Shown: positions 1 to 10,783 of the stretch, one piece after another
How the letters are laid out: each line of letters starts with the position of its first letter
How positions within the stretch are numbered: position 1 is the first letter of the stretch
Origin: Gammaproteobacteria bacterium
GTDB lineage: Bacteria > Pseudomonadota > Gammaproteobacteria > Steroidobacterales > Steroidobacteraceae
Reading direction: 5' to 3'
Assembly (NCBI GenBank): GCA_016882265.1
Contig: VGVB01000004.1
Location: 33,708-97,707 of the forward strand
DNA: 64,000 nt
Notes under the pieces: generated by a model
The model's database searches: none
Seen by the model: the letters and a program-made list of their open reading frames with translations, nothing else
What the model was told of the DNA's origin: nothing
Program-made: the position numbers and the translations under genes

Positions 1-924
1 CTGCTGACCGCCATGGTCGGAGAATTCCCGGAACTGCAGGGCATCATGGGCCGCTACTACGCGACACATGATGGCGAGCCGGCGGCAATCGCCGCGGCGC
101 TCGCCGAGCAGTACCTGCCGCGCTTTGCCGGCGACGCGCTGCCGGCGACCGGCCCCGGTCGCGTGCTGGCGCTGGCCGATCGTGTGGACACGGTCGCCGG
201 CGGCTTCGCGATCGGCCAGAAACCGACCGGCACCCGTGATCCGTTCGGTCTGCGCCGCGCCGCGCTCGGCGTGCTGCGGATCCTGATCGAGGCCCGCCTG
301 CCGCTCAACCTGCGCGAGTTGATCGACTTCGCGCTCGATTCCGTACGCGCCGACCTGCTGCGCATCGGCGGCGGCAGCGCGCCGCCCTTGCCGGAGTCGC
401 TGGCCGGCGATCTCTACGACTACATGATGGAGCGCCTGCGCGCCTGGTGGATCGAGTCCGACCGCGCGACGACCGAAATGTTCGACGCGGTGCTCGATAC
501 GCGGCCCGATTCGCCGCTCGATTTCAACGCGCGCCTGCAGGCGCTCGCCGGCTTTCTCGCATTGCCGGAAGCCGTCAGTCTGACGGCCGCGTACAAGCGC
601 ATTGCCAACATCCTGCGCCAGTCGCCGCAGGAGGCGGCGCCGCGCGTCGATCCGCGGCTGCTCGTGGAGCCGGCCGAGCGGGCGCTGGCCGTCGCCTTCG
701 AGGAGCTGCGCGGTGACGTGCAGCGCCTGCTCAAGGCCGGCCGTTATGGTGAGGCGCTGCACCGCCTCGCGGCGCTGCGCCCGCAGGTCGACGCTTTCTT
801 CGACACGGTCCTCGTGCTGACCCCGGAGCCGGCGGTCCGCGCCAACCGGCTGGCGCTGCTGACTGCGCTGCAGCGCCAGCTCCAGCACACGGCGAACCTG
901 TCGCGACTGCCCGGTCAGGCATGA
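1..924 (+). CDS. glyS: Glycyl-tRNA synthetase beta subunit, C-terminal part (cut by window start)
   Basis: This is the C-terminal 307 residues of the beta subunit of the alpha2beta2 bacterial glycyl-tRNA synthetase, which attaches glycine to tRNA-Gly in the cytoplasm. The frame is open from base 1, so the listed ORF start (base 13, an internal ATG) is not the gene start. The segment contains the conserved HD-like motif 'GEFPELQGIMGRYYA', the 'ALADRVDTVAGGFAIG' and 'PTGTRDPFGLRRAA' blocks, and then the helical C-terminal anticodon-binding region. The stop codon overlaps the start of plsC (ATGA). The neighbouring glyS-plsC-gyrB order resembles Pseudomonas-type genomes, although gmhB, which often lies between, is absent. 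Identification is secure; only the 5' end is missing. Confidence 0.97.
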   Translation: MLTAMVGEFPELQGIMGRYYATHDGEPAAIAAALAEQYLPRFAGDALPATGPGRVLALADRVDTVAGGFAIGQKPTGTRDPFGLRRAALGVLRILIEARLPLNLRELIDFALDSVRADLLRIGGGSAPPLPESLAGDLYDYMMERLRAWWIESDRATTEMFDAVLDTRPDSPLDFNARLQALAGFLALPEAVSLTAAYKRIANILRQSPQEAAPRVDPRLLVEPAERALAVAFEELRGDVQRLLKAGRYGEALHRLAALRPQVDAFFDTVLVLTPEPAVRANRLALLTALQRQLQHTANLSRLPGQA

Positions 925-1694
925 CGGCGCCGGGCTGGCGGCAGCGCTGGTCAGTGCTGCAGTGGTCAGCCTCGTGCGCATTCACGGCGGTCCTGTTCGT
1001 GAGTGCGCTCGTCTGGGCCGCGGTGATCGTGTTGTGCGGCTGGCTGCCGGTCCGCCGGCTGCACGCGTTCGCGCGCGGCTGGGCCCGCTTCAACCTGTGG
1101 CTGCTGCGCCGGCTGTGCGGCCTCGACTGGGTGCTCGAGGGCCGTGAGCACATCCCCGCGACCGGCGCCCACGTCACGATGTGGAAGCACAGCTCGAGCT
1201 TCGAGACGATCGCGCAGATGCTGATTTTCCCCGCCCAGGCCTGGGTGCTGAAACGCGAGCTGTACTGGATCCCGCTGGTTGGCTGGGCCATCTGGTTGCT
1301 GCGCTGCATCGGCATCGACCGTGGCGCCGGGCACCGCGCCGTACGTCAGGTTCTGCAACAGGGCCGCGAACGCCTGGCCGCCGGCCTGTGGGTGCTGATA
1401 TTTCCCGAGGGAACGCGCGTTGCGTCCGGCGAGAGCCGTCGCTATGGCGTCTCCGGTGTGCTGCTCGCCGCCGAGACCGGTGCCCTGCTCGTGCCGGTGG
1501 CGCATGATGCCGGCGAGTTCTGGGCCCGGCGCGGCCTGTTGAAACGCCCCGGCACGATCCGGGTCGTCATCGGCCCGCCACTGGCGGCACGCGGCCGTGA
1601 CCCGCGCGCGGTCAACGCTGAGCTGCAGCAATGGATCGACGGGCAGACCGCGGCAATCACTGGCCGCGCGTCGGAGCAGCGTCCGGCACTGTAG
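921..1694 (+). CDS. plsC: 1-acyl-sn-glycerol-3-phosphate acyltransferase (PlsC/AGPAT family)
   Basis: A 257-residue membrane acyltransferase of the LPLAT family, expected to acylate lysophosphatidic acid at sn-2 to make phosphatidic acid at the inner face of the cytoplasmic membrane. A hydrophobic segment lies near residues 15-45. The catalytic block is 'KHSSSFET' (H-x4-E, the form found in many proteobacterial AGPATs instead of H-x4-D), followed by 'GIDRGAG' and the substrate-binding 'IFPEGTR' motif near residue 160. The ATG overlaps the glyS stop by four bases, so translation is probably coupled. Acyl donor (acyl-ACP or acyl-CoA) cannot be read from the sequence, and a specialised AGPAT paralogue is possible. 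Confidence 0.9.
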   Translation: MTAPGWRQRWSVLQWSASCAFTAVLFVSALVWAAVIVLCGWLPVRRLHAFARGWARFNLWLLRRLCGLDWVLEGREHIPATGAHVTMWKHSSSFETIAQMLIFPAQAWVLKRELYWIPLVGWAIWLLRCIGIDRGAGHRAVRQVLQQGRERLAAGLWVLIFPEGTRVASGESRRYGVSGVLLAAETGALLVPVAHDAGEFWARRGLLKRPGTIRVVIGPPLAARGRDPRAVNAELQQWIDGQTAAITGRASEQRPAL

Positions 1695-1712
1695 GACCGC
1701 TGCCCGCAGCGG

Positions 1713-1714
<2 letters not shown>
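1695..1714. terminator. Perfect 8-bp hairpin between convergent plsC and gyrB
   Basis: The 18-nt gap between the plsC and gyrB stop codons holds a perfect stem, GACCGCTG-CCCG-CAGCGGTC, with an 8-bp arm and 4-nt loop. The last two bases of the stem lie in the gyrB stop codon. No T-tract follows on either strand, so it is not a classic intrinsic terminator. Its position between two convergent genes suggests it protects or ends both transcripts. Confidence 0.5.
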
Positions 1715-4184
<2,470 letters not shown>

Positions 4185-4317
4185 TTATTTTCATATGGTT
4201 GCCGTCCGCTCGAGGAGTCGGGAACAGGCGCAGATCAGCAGGCAGCAGGCCGCACCAACGCGGACTTGTCGCCGGCCGATCCAGGCGGATTTTTGTGCAG
4301 TGCACAACTGATGATCA

Positions 4318-5385
4318 TCAGCGGACTTCTCTGATGACACCACGTTCCACGTGGAACCTCTTGCCGGAACCAGGAAGACCGGGCACCTCCCCTGTCAGGG
4401 AGCTGACCCATAACTGCGTACGGATCATTCCGATGATCCCCATCAGCTTCTCGAGACTTCTCTCATCCAGCTCTGCGGCGGGATCATCAAGCATCAAGGC
4501 ACCCGGGCCGGCCCAGCCTTCCTGCTGAACGCGAAGTTGAGCGAGCAGTAATCCCGCCGCAAGCAATTTCTGCTGTCCCCTGGAGACGATACCCTTCGCC
4601 TCCCGGTCCCCGAGGTAGATCACGAGATCGGCCCTATGCGGCCCGATGGTTGTAGCCCGATTGCGCTCATCGGCCGCGATCGCCCTACCAAGCTGCTCTA
4701 CGAGGAGAACTCCATCCGACCAGCCCCGAAGGTGCTTCAACGTGATCTCAGCACCAAGGGGGCTACGCCCTATTTCGCTCAGCGGGCCCGCCAGGCGCTC
4801 CAGGTACCTGCCTCTCTGTTCCGCCAGTCGCTCCCCGGAGCTGCCAACTTCCTGATCCCATGCGGCAACGGCCGATCGCCCCAAACCTCTGTTCAGGGCT
4901 GCATTTCTATTGCGCAGCGCAAGGTGATACCTGTGCCAGCCTGACAGAAACTCCGGTTCCACGTGGAACACGCCCCAATCCAGGAACCTCCGCCGCCGGG
5001 CTGGGCCCTCCTCGACGAGCTTATGCACATCCGGGTCCAGCGCCTGCGTTGGGTAGACCTCCACAAGAGAGGCGGTGCTCCGGACCGCACGTCCATTCAC
5101 ATGGATCTCGGCACTGTCAGGGGATGCTCGAATGCCGAGGCTGATTTCGCCATGCGCGGCAGTGCAGCGACCAGCAACAAGGAAATTCGATTCCCCATGC
5201 TGAATCAGCGGATTGCGACGGCGAGTCCGGAACGACCGGCCCCGGCCAAGGAAGAACGCGGCCTCAAGCAGGCTTGTCTTCCCAGACGCGTTCGGGCCAA
5301 AGAAAAGATTGACTGAAGGATCCAGCAGCAATTCCGTTTCGTCCAGGCACCGGAATCGCTCAACTCGAAGCCAACTGAGCGGCAT
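4318..5385 (-). CDS. recF: DNA replication and repair protein RecF
   Basis: 355-residue SMC-like ATPase that helps load RecA at single-strand gaps with RecO and RecR. The Walker A motif is 'GPNASGKTSLLEA' near residue 30, the ABC signature region is 'SRGQQKLLAAGLLLAQ', and Walker B is 'LMLDDPAAELD'. Length is normal. The ATG at 5385 lies 7 nt after the dnaN stop and is preceded by AAGGGG at good spacing, so it is co-transcribed with dnaN. The base composition of this gene and of dnaN is clearly less GC-rich than the flanking genes. Confidence 0.98.
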   Translation of the reverse strand: MPLSWLRVERFRCLDETELLLDPSVNLFFGPNASGKTSLLEAAFFLGRGRSFRTRRRNPLIQHGESNFLVAGRCTAAHGEISLGIRASPDSAEIHVNGRAVRSTASLVEVYPTQALDPDVHKLVEEGPARRRRFLDWGVFHVEPEFLSGWHRYHLALRNRNAALNRGLGRSAVAAWDQEVGSSGERLAEQRGRYLERLAGPLSEIGRSPLGAEITLKHLRGWSDGVLLVEQLGRAIAADERNRATTIGPHRADLVIYLGDREAKGIVSRGQQKLLAAGLLLAQLRVQQEGWAGPGALMLDDPAAELDERSLEKLMGIIGMIRTQLWVSSLTGEVPGLPGSGKRFHVERGVIREVR

Positions 5386-5392
5386 TGACCCC

Positions 5393-6487
5393 TTACAACC
5401 TCATCGGCATCACGACGTAACGGCTGCTCGCAGCCCCGGGCGCCCGCACCAGACAGCTCGCATTACTGTCCGTCAAACCGATCTCGACCTCTCCGCCGTC
5501 CACCGCCGCCAGGGCCTCCAGCAGATAAACGACGTTGAACCCCACCTCCAATTCCTCGCCGGAATACTTCACCTCCACCTGCTCCTCCGCTTCCTCCTGC
5601 TCTGGGTTATGCGCCTGCAAAGTCAACGAATCCTTCTGGAACACAAGCCTGATCCCCCGATACTTTTCGTTCGACAGGATGGCTGTTCTTTGCAGAGCTC
5701 CCCGTAAAGCGTCCCGGTCTGCCAGAACCGTGCGCGGGGGCGATGATGGAATGACCCGACTATATTCCGGGAATCTGCCGTCAATGAGCTTGGATGTGAA
5801 TCGAACTTCGCCGATCTGCGCTCTAATATGGTTGGATCCCAGAACCAGCGTGACTGAACCTTCACTGCCAAGAAGGCGTTGTAACTCCAAGACACCCTTC
5901 CGCGGAATGATGACCTGCTTGACGCTTGGTGATGCCGCCAACTCCAATTCACATAAAGCCAGACGATGTCCGTCAGTTGCGACAGTTCGAAGCATTTTTC
6001 CGTCAGTTTCCAGCAACATTCCATTCAAGTAATACCGTACGTCCTGTTGCGCCATCGAGAAGTGTGTCTTGTCGATGAGGCGGCGCAGATCCGATTGCAA
6101 CAACTGTATAACCTGCTGCTCGGCCAAGTCATCAATTACCGGGAAATCTGTCGTCGGGAGGGTTGCCAGGACAAAGCGGCTCCGGCCTGCGCGTATCGTT
6201 GCTTTCTCACCTTCCTGGCTGACCGTCAGGCTGCTCTTTTCCGGCAAGGAACGGCAGATATCCAGCAACTTTCGCCCCGGCAGGGTGAGTTGCCCCTCGC
6301 CGCCGCTGGCAACCTTCGCCTGCGCGACCAGTTCAACCTCTAGATCCGTCGCTGTAACTGCCAGTTTCCCGGCATGCACCGCAACCAGCAGATTGCCCAG
6401 GATCGGCATGGTGTGTCGCCGCTCCACCACTCCGATCACCGCTTGCAGCGCCGCCAACAGATCTTCGCGCTCAACACTGAATTTCAT
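5393..6487 (-). CDS. dnaN: DNA polymerase III sliding clamp, beta subunit
   Basis: 364-residue beta clamp that tethers DNA polymerase III to DNA. It begins 'MKFSVEREDLLAAL' and ends 'VVMPMRL', both diagnostic of DnaN, with three clamp repeats between. The ORF could start five codons earlier (6502), but the MKFS ATG at 6487 is chosen because homologues start there and GGTGGGA lies 6 nt upstream. It sits between dnaA and recF, the usual order. By direct counting, two 60-nt lines here have 53% (5521-5580) and 45% (5941-6000) GC, against 70% in a sample from the 22-kb region. Confidence 0.98.
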   Translation of the reverse strand: MKFSVEREDLLAALQAVIGVVERRHTMPILGNLLVAVHAGKLAVTATDLEVELVAQAKVASGGEGQLTLPGRKLLDICRSLPEKSSLTVSQEGEKATIRAGRSRFVLATLPTTDFPVIDDLAEQQVIQLLQSDLRRLIDKTHFSMAQQDVRYYLNGMLLETDGKMLRTVATDGHRLALCELELAASPSVKQVIIPRKGVLELQRLLGSEGSVTLVLGSNHIRAQIGEVRFTSKLIDGRFPEYSRVIPSSPPRTVLADRDALRGALQRTAILSNEKYRGIRLVFQKDSLTLQAHNPEQEEAEEQVEVKYSGEELEVGFNVVYLLEALAAVDGGEVEIGLTDSNASCLVRAPGAASSRYVVMPMRL

Positions 6488-6577
6488 CGTCATTCCCACC
6501 ATTGCTGTTGTTCCGAGACCTCTTGAGCCAACAGTTCCCTCTTAGCAGTTATCGTAGCTGCAGAGCCAGCCGATTTC

Positions 6578-6586
6578 TGTGGAAAA
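6578..6586. promoter_or_regulatory. DnaA-box-like site in the dnaA-dnaN gap
   Basis: TGTGGAAAA matches the reverse DnaA box TGTGGATAA with one mismatch. It is the best match in the 233-nt gap between dnaA and dnaN. Weaker two-mismatch sequences occur nearby (for example TTGTTCACA around 6690). A single near-match is weak evidence for initiator binding. Confidence 0.35.
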
Positions 6587-6720
6587 CCACTTTTCCTCCA
6601 GCACCAGCCAGCACTTACCTGCCTGAGAACGAGCCGAATGATCGCTGTATTACCTTCCGTCTGACTGTGGGCGACCTGTGTAAGCTCGCTTGTTCACAGC
6701 CGTCCCACAGGGTCTGCACA

Positions 6721-8049
6721 TCAACCAGTCAATATCCGCAGCAGATTCTGATAGTCCTCTGCAGTCCGCCGCTCGGATTCGCGCAGCTCGCGGATCCTCT
6801 GGCAGGCATGCATTACCGTCGTATGGTCGCGACCGCCGAAGGCATCGCCGATTTCCGGCAGACTGTGGTTAGTCAACTCCCGCGCCAGCGCCATCGCCAC
6901 CTGGCGGGGTCGCGCGATGGAACGGCTGCGTCGCTTCGACAGCAGCTCGGCAACGCGGATCTTGTAGTACTCAGCAATCGTGCGCTGAATGTTCTCGATC
7001 GTCACCAGACGTTCCTGCAGGGCCAGCAGGTCTTTCAACGCCTCGCGGGCAAATTCCAGCGTGACCGGTCGACCGGTGAACCGCGCTGTTGCCAGCACTC
7101 GGCGCAGGGCGCCCTCGAGTTCACGCACGTTCGAACGGATGCGTTTGGCGATGAAGAAAGCAACTTCTTCCGGAAGACTCTCGCCGGTCGCCTGTGCCTT
7201 CGACATCAGGATCGCGACACAGGTCTCGAGTTCCGGCGGCTCGATCGCGACCGTGAGGCCCCAGCCAAAACGTGACTTCAGCCTTTCTTCCAGGCCGGCT
7301 ACTTCCTTCGGGTAACGGTCGCAGGTGAGAACGACCTGCCGTTGCCCCTCGAGCAACGCATTGAAGGTGTGAAAGAACTCTTCCTGGGAACGATCCTTGC
7401 CGGCGAAGAACTGGATGTCATCGATCAGCAGCATGTCGAGCGTCCGATACGCCTGCTTGAACTCGGCGATCGTGTTGTGCTGGAGCGCCCGGACCATGTC
7501 GCTGACAAAGCGCTCGCTGTGGACGTAGGCGATCCGCGCGCTGTCCTGGCGGGTCCGCAGCAGGTTGCCGACGGCGTACATCAGGTGCGTCTTGCCGAGA
7601 CCGACGCCGCCGTAGATGAACAGCGGGTTGTAGGCGCGACCTGGATTCTCGGCGACCTGCACTGCCGCCGCCCGCGCGAGCTGGTTGCTCTTGCCCTCGA
7701 CGAAGTTCGCGAAGGTGAAATCCGGATTGACGCGCCCGCCGACGACCAGCGGCTGGCGCTGCCGACCGGGCGGTAGAGGGACGGCCGGGGACGCCACCCC
7801 CTTGAGGCGTGAACCAACCTCCAGTACCAGCCGGGGTCCGGCTCCGGGGCTTCCGGCCCCGATCAGTTCGGCGATGCGGCCATACAGGTGCTGCTCGATC
7901 CAGGAGACCACGAAGCGGTTCGGCGCCAGCAGGCGGAGGGTCCCGTCCTGCTCGATGACCTGCAGTGGCCGCACCCAGGTGTTGAACTGCTGCTCCGGTA
8001 TCTCGCTCTCCAACTGATTCAGACAGCGATGCCAAAGCGAGCCCTGCAC
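6721..8049 (-). CDS. dnaA: Chromosomal replication initiator DnaA
   Basis: 442-residue AAA+ initiator that opens the origin. Order of domains: N-terminal domain I ('[13 protein letters not shown]'), a Pro/Gly-rich linker, AAA+ domain with Walker A '[16 protein letters not shown]' and Walker B '[11 protein letters not shown]', and DNA-binding domain IV with '[18 protein letters not shown]' and the box-recognition motif '[13 protein letters not shown]'. The ORF opens at 8139, but the GTG at 8049 is preferred: homologues begin about there ('[14 protein letters not shown]') and AGGGGG lies 6 nt upstream. A DnaA box about 80 bp upstream suggests autoregulation. Confidence 0.97.
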   Translation of the reverse strand: MQGSLWHRCLNQLESEIPEQQFNTWVRPLQVIEQDGTLRLLAPNRFVVSWIEQHLYGRIAELIGAGSPGAGPRLVLEVGSRLKGVASPAVPLPPGRQRQPLVVGGRVNPDFTFANFVEGKSNQLARAAAVQVAENPGRAYNPLFIYGGVGLGKTHLMYAVGNLLRTRQDSARIAYVHSERFVSDMVRALQHNTIAEFKQAYRTLDMLLIDDIQFFAGKDRSQEEFFHTFNALLEGQRQVVLTCDRYPKEVAGLEERLKSRFGWGLTVAIEPPELETCVAILMSKAQATGESLPEEVAFFIAKRIRSNVRELEGALRRVLATARFTGRPVTLEFAREALKDLLALQERLVTIENIQRTIAEYYKIRVAELLSKRRSRSIARPRQVAMALARELTNHSLPEIGDAFGGRDHTTVMHACQRIRELRESERRTAEDYQNLLRILTG

Positions 8050-8095
8050 GAGTATCCCCCTCGTTATCCGGCCGGTCACAGGAATGGCCGGTGAG

Positions 8096-8101
8096 TCTAT
8101 A
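8096..8101 (-). promoter_or_regulatory. dnaA promoter candidate (-10)
   Basis: TATAGA on the minus strand is a reasonable -10 hexamer about 47 nt before the dnaA GTG. No clear -35 is seen. The perfect DnaA box lies just upstream, the common arrangement for dnaA autorepression. Confidence 0.35.
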
Positions 8102-8125
8102 GCGTCAGACGGCGCGGCGCCATAG

Positions 8126-8134
8126 TTATCCACA
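8126..8134. promoter_or_regulatory. Perfect DnaA box
   Basis: TTATCCACA is an exact consensus DnaA box in the dnaA-rpmH gap, where oriC lies in pseudomonads. A partial box (TTATCCGGC) occurs near 8064. Only one perfect copy is present, so this may be the dnaA autoregulatory site rather than a full origin. Confidence 0.75.
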
Positions 8135-8143
8135 AGCAAGAGC

Positions 8144-8241
8144 TGCCGGTGTTGCGGTTTCGGCTGGCTGACTCATCCGGACCGGAAAGGCTGTGGACCG
8201 GATTGGGCACTGCCGCGCCAACCGAAACCGTAACACCGGCA
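8144..8241. repeat. Large imperfect palindrome between dnaA and rpmH
   Basis: The arms are 8144-8167 and 8218-8241: 24 bp each, inverted, with two mismatches by my alignment. A core of each arm reads CGGTTTCGG / CCGAAACCG. Inside lies a second inverted pair, ATCCGGACC (8175-8183) and GGACCGGAT (8195-8203), matching 8 of 9. The whole could form a long, bulged hairpin or cruciform of about 100 nt. It starts 10 bp after the DnaA box and ends 10 bp before the rpmH -35 hexamer. Confidence 0.75.
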
Positions 8242-8251
8242 CGTCCACCGG

Positions 8252-8280
8252 TTGACAGCGGCGGCCGGGGTTCTTACGCT
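8252..8280 (+). promoter_or_regulatory. rpmH operon promoter candidate
   Basis: A perfect -35 TTGACA (8252-8257), a 17-bp spacer and a weak -10 TACGCT (8275-8280). The predicted start would leave an untranslated leader of about 27 nt before rpmH. rpmH promoters are known to be strong in gammaproteobacteria. Confidence 0.55.
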
Positions 8281-8313
8281 TGCCGGCCCTTTCCGGAGCC
8301 GCAGCCCGCCGCC

Positions 8314-8460
8314 ATGAAGCGTACGTACCAGCCCAGCAAGATCAAGCGCAAGCGTACGCACGGATTCCGCGCGCGCATGGCGACGAAGAAGGGCCGCCAG
8401 GTCCTGAAGCGCCGTCGCGCCAAAGGTCGCCGCCGGCTTGCGGTGTCTGCCAGCCGCTGA
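8314..8460 (+). CDS. rpmH: 50S ribosomal protein L34
   Basis: 48-residue basic ribosomal protein with the diagnostic start '[19 protein letters not shown]' and the '[13 protein letters not shown]' block. The usual length is 44-46 residues; this one carries a short C-terminal tail (SASR). It is the first gene of the rpmH-rnpA-yidD-yidC unit. The ORF track opens earlier (8149), but the ATG at 8314 is fixed by homology. Confidence 0.98.
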   Translation: MKRTYQPSKIKRKRTHGFRARMATKKGRQVLKRRRAKGRRRLAVSASR

Positions 8461-8828
8461 CGATCGCCGCCACGTCGGCGCAGTACCGGTATCGTGCTGC
8501 CCAGCGACTGCGCTCTGCCGCGCCGTTCGAGCGCGTGCGCAGGTTCGGGCGCCGCGACGGTGACGCGTTGTTCGGGCTGCAATACGCAGCCAACGAACTT
8601 GGCACTGCGCGACTGGGCATGGCCGTCGGCCTGAAGGTTGCCGGCAGTGCGGTGGAGCGGAACCGGCTGCGCCGGTTGATTCGCGAGTCGTTCAGGCTGC
8701 ATTGCCGCGAACTGCCCGCGGTCGATCTGTGTGTGACCGCCAGAGCTGCGGCCCGCGGGGCGACGGGGAAGGAATTGCTGGTGAGTCTCGACAGGCTGTG
8801 GGGCAGGGTCCGGCGCGAGCAGAGATGA
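8457..8828 (+). CDS. rnpA: Ribonuclease P protein component
   Basis: Protein subunit of RNase P, which matures tRNA 5' ends with the M1 RNA. The signature '[17 protein letters not shown]' (RNR motif) is clear, and the N-terminus '[20 protein letters not shown]' fits the family. The ORF track starts at 8280, inside and out of frame with rpmH. The likely start is a CTG at 8457 overlapping the rpmH stop, giving about 123 residues beginning (M)[11 protein letters not shown]; no ATG or GTG exists in frame between there and the conserved region. The start is therefore uncertain. The 3' end overlaps yidD (ATGA). Confidence 0.9.
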   Translation: MTIAATSAQYRYRAAQRLRSAAPFERVRRFGRRDGDALFGLQYAANELGTARLGMAVGLKVAGSAVERNRLRRLIRESFRLHCRELPAVDLCVTARAAARGATGKELLVSLDRLWGRVRREQR

Positions 8829-9049
8829 TGAAGCGATTGCTGCAGATGCTGATCCGCGGTTACCGCTGGTTCCTGAGCCCGTTGCTCGGGCCGAACTGTC
8901 GTTACCACCCGAGCTGCTCCGCGTACGCGCTCGAAGCACTGGAGCTGCATGGAGCTGGTCGCGGCACCTGGCTGGCGGTCTGTCGTATCGGGCGCTGTCA
9001 TCCGTGGCACGAGGGCGGATATGACCCGGTTCCGGAGAGGCGCTGCTGA
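8825..9049 (+). CDS. yidD: Membrane protein insertion efficiency factor YidD
   Basis: 74-residue protein of the YidD family, thought to help YidC insert inner-membrane proteins. Motifs: '[31 protein letters not shown]' and '[17 protein letters not shown]', with the conserved cysteines. The ATG at 8825 overlaps the rnpA stop; a second ATG follows directly at 8828. The stop overlaps the first base of yidC. Confidence 0.96.
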   Translation: MMKRLLQMLIRGYRWFLSPLLGPNCRYHPSCSAYALEALELHGAGRGTWLAVCRIGRCHPWHEGGYDPVPERRC

Positions 9050-10755
9050 TGGATAACGTCCGCATCATGCTCTGGCTCGCGCTGCTGTTCGTCGTGTGGC
9101 TGAACGTGGATGCGTGGATGAAGGACCGGGCGCCAGCCGAGCCCCCGCCGGCGGCGGCATCGCCCGCGGCACAGGAGAGAGACGCCGGAAGTCCGGCGGC
9201 CAGCAGCGGTGGCCAGCTTGCGGATGCCGTGCCGACGCTCACCGGCAGGCCAGAAATCGCCGCGGCCGCCGCTGACCCCGGCGCCGGCACGGTACCACCG
9301 GCAGATCAGGCGACAGTGCGGGTCGCCACCGACGTACTCGAGCTGGAGGTCGCACTGGTCGGCGGCGATGTCATCCGCGCCGATATCCTGCGTTACCCTT
9401 TGCGCAAGGAGAATCCGGGTACTCCGGTCCGGCTCTTCGATCATGGAACGGCGGGTTCCCGCTTCCTGTTCCAGTCCGGCCTGACCACCGGCGAGGTCGA
9501 CCGGAGTGAACCGAATCACAAGGCGCTGTTCGCGGCCGAGGCACGGGAATACCGGCTGGAGAACGGTCGCGACGAGCTGCGGATCCCGCTGCGCTGGGCC
9601 GCTGGCTCGGGCCTCACGGTAACGAAGACGTACACGTTGCGCCGCGGCTCGTATGTGGTCGATATCGCCTATCAGGTCGACAACGCGGGCGGGCAGCCGG
9701 TCCGGCTGGCGTCGTACGCGCAGTTGCTGCGGCATTGGGAAGAGGTCAAGCGCTCGATGTGGGACGTCGAGAGCTACGCGTTCCGCGGACCGGCGATCTT
9801 CGATGGCGAAGGCTACCGCAAGCTCGACGTCGAGGACGAGGAGGACCAGGCGCTGTCGCTGCAGGTCACGAACGGCTGGGTTGGCGCCCTGCAGCACCAT
9901 TTCGTTGCGGCGATCGTGCCGGCTGCGGGGCTGCCATATCAGTACGAACTGCGCGTGCAGGACCGCGACTACCTGCTGCGCGTGGTCGGTCCGGCGCAGA
10001 CGGCGGAACCGGGTCGCCGGCTGGAATTCAGCGAACGGCTGTTCGTGGGCCCGAAGCTGCAGGAGCAGCTCGAGCAGGCCGGCCCGAAGCTGGAACTGAC
10101 CGCCGACTACGGCAAGCTGACGATTCTCGCGCAGCCGCTGTTCTGGCTGCTGTCACGGGTCTACGAGCTGATCGGCAACTGGGGCTGGGCGATCGTGCTG
10201 GTGACGGTGCTGATCAAGGCCGTGTTCTACAAGCTGTCGGAGACCAGCGGCCGCTCGATGGCGAAGATGCGCACGGTGGCGCCGCGGCTGAAGTCGATCC
10301 AGGAGCGCTACAAGGACGACCGCGAGGGCCAGGCCCGCGCGATGATGGAGCTGTACAAGCGCGAGAAGATCAACCCGGTCGCCGGCTGCCTGCCGATGCT
10401 GGTGCAGATCCCGTTCTTCCTCGCCTTCTACTGGGTGCTGCTCGAGAGCGTGGAAATGCGCCAGGCGCCGTTCATGGGCTGGCTGCAGGACCTGTCCGTG
10501 CGCGACCCGTACTTCATCCTGCCGCTGCTGATGGGCGGCGCGATGTTCCTGCAATTCAAGCTGAACCCGACGCCGCCGGATCCGGTGCAGGCCAAGGTGT
10601 TCGCATTCATGCCCGTGGTGATGACGGTGATGTTCATGTGGTTCCCGTCCGGCCTGGTGCTGTACTGGCTGACCAACACCTTGCTGTCGATTGCGCAGCA
10701 GTGGAAGATCAACCGGGTCGTCGAGGCCGAGGCGAAGAAGCAGCGCAGCGGCTGA
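9049..10755 (+). CDS. yidC: Membrane protein insertase YidC
   Basis: 568-residue insertase of the Gram-negative type: an N-terminal anchor ('IMLWLALLFVVWLNVDAW'), an Ala/Pro-rich linker, a large periplasmic beta-domain (about residues 80-345) and a C-terminal conserved core with five membrane segments ('PLFWLLSRVYELIGNWGWAIVLVTVLIK', 'YKREKINPVAGCLPMLVQIPFFLAFYWVL', 'LFWLTNTLLSIAQQW'-like 'YWLTNTLLSIAQQW'). The polar Arg-containing groove region 'KLSETSGRSMAKMR' is present. Start codon overlaps yidD, consistent with coupling. Confidence 0.98.
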   Translation: MDNVRIMLWLALLFVVWLNVDAWMKDRAPAEPPPAAASPAAQERDAGSPAASSGGQLADAVPTLTGRPEIAAAAADPGAGTVPPADQATVRVATDVLELEVALVGGDVIRADILRYPLRKENPGTPVRLFDHGTAGSRFLFQSGLTTGEVDRSEPNHKALFAAEAREYRLENGRDELRIPLRWAAGSGLTVTKTYTLRRGSYVVDIAYQVDNAGGQPVRLASYAQLLRHWEEVKRSMWDVESYAFRGPAIFDGEGYRKLDVEDEEDQALSLQVTNGWVGALQHHFVAAIVPAAGLPYQYELRVQDRDYLLRVVGPAQTAEPGRRLEFSERLFVGPKLQEQLEQAGPKLELTADYGKLTILAQPLFWLLSRVYELIGNWGWAIVLVTVLIKAVFYKLSETSGRSMAKMRTVAPRLKSIQERYKDDREGQARAMMELYKREKINPVAGCLPMLVQIPFFLAFYWVLLESVEMRQAPFMGWLQDLSVRDPYFILPLLMGGAMFLQFKLNPTPPDPVQAKVFAFMPVVMTVMFMWFPSGLVLYWLTNTLLSIAQQWKINRVVEAEAKKQRSG

Positions 10756-10783
10756 AAGCAGCGCGGGCCTGCGGGGTGGCGAC

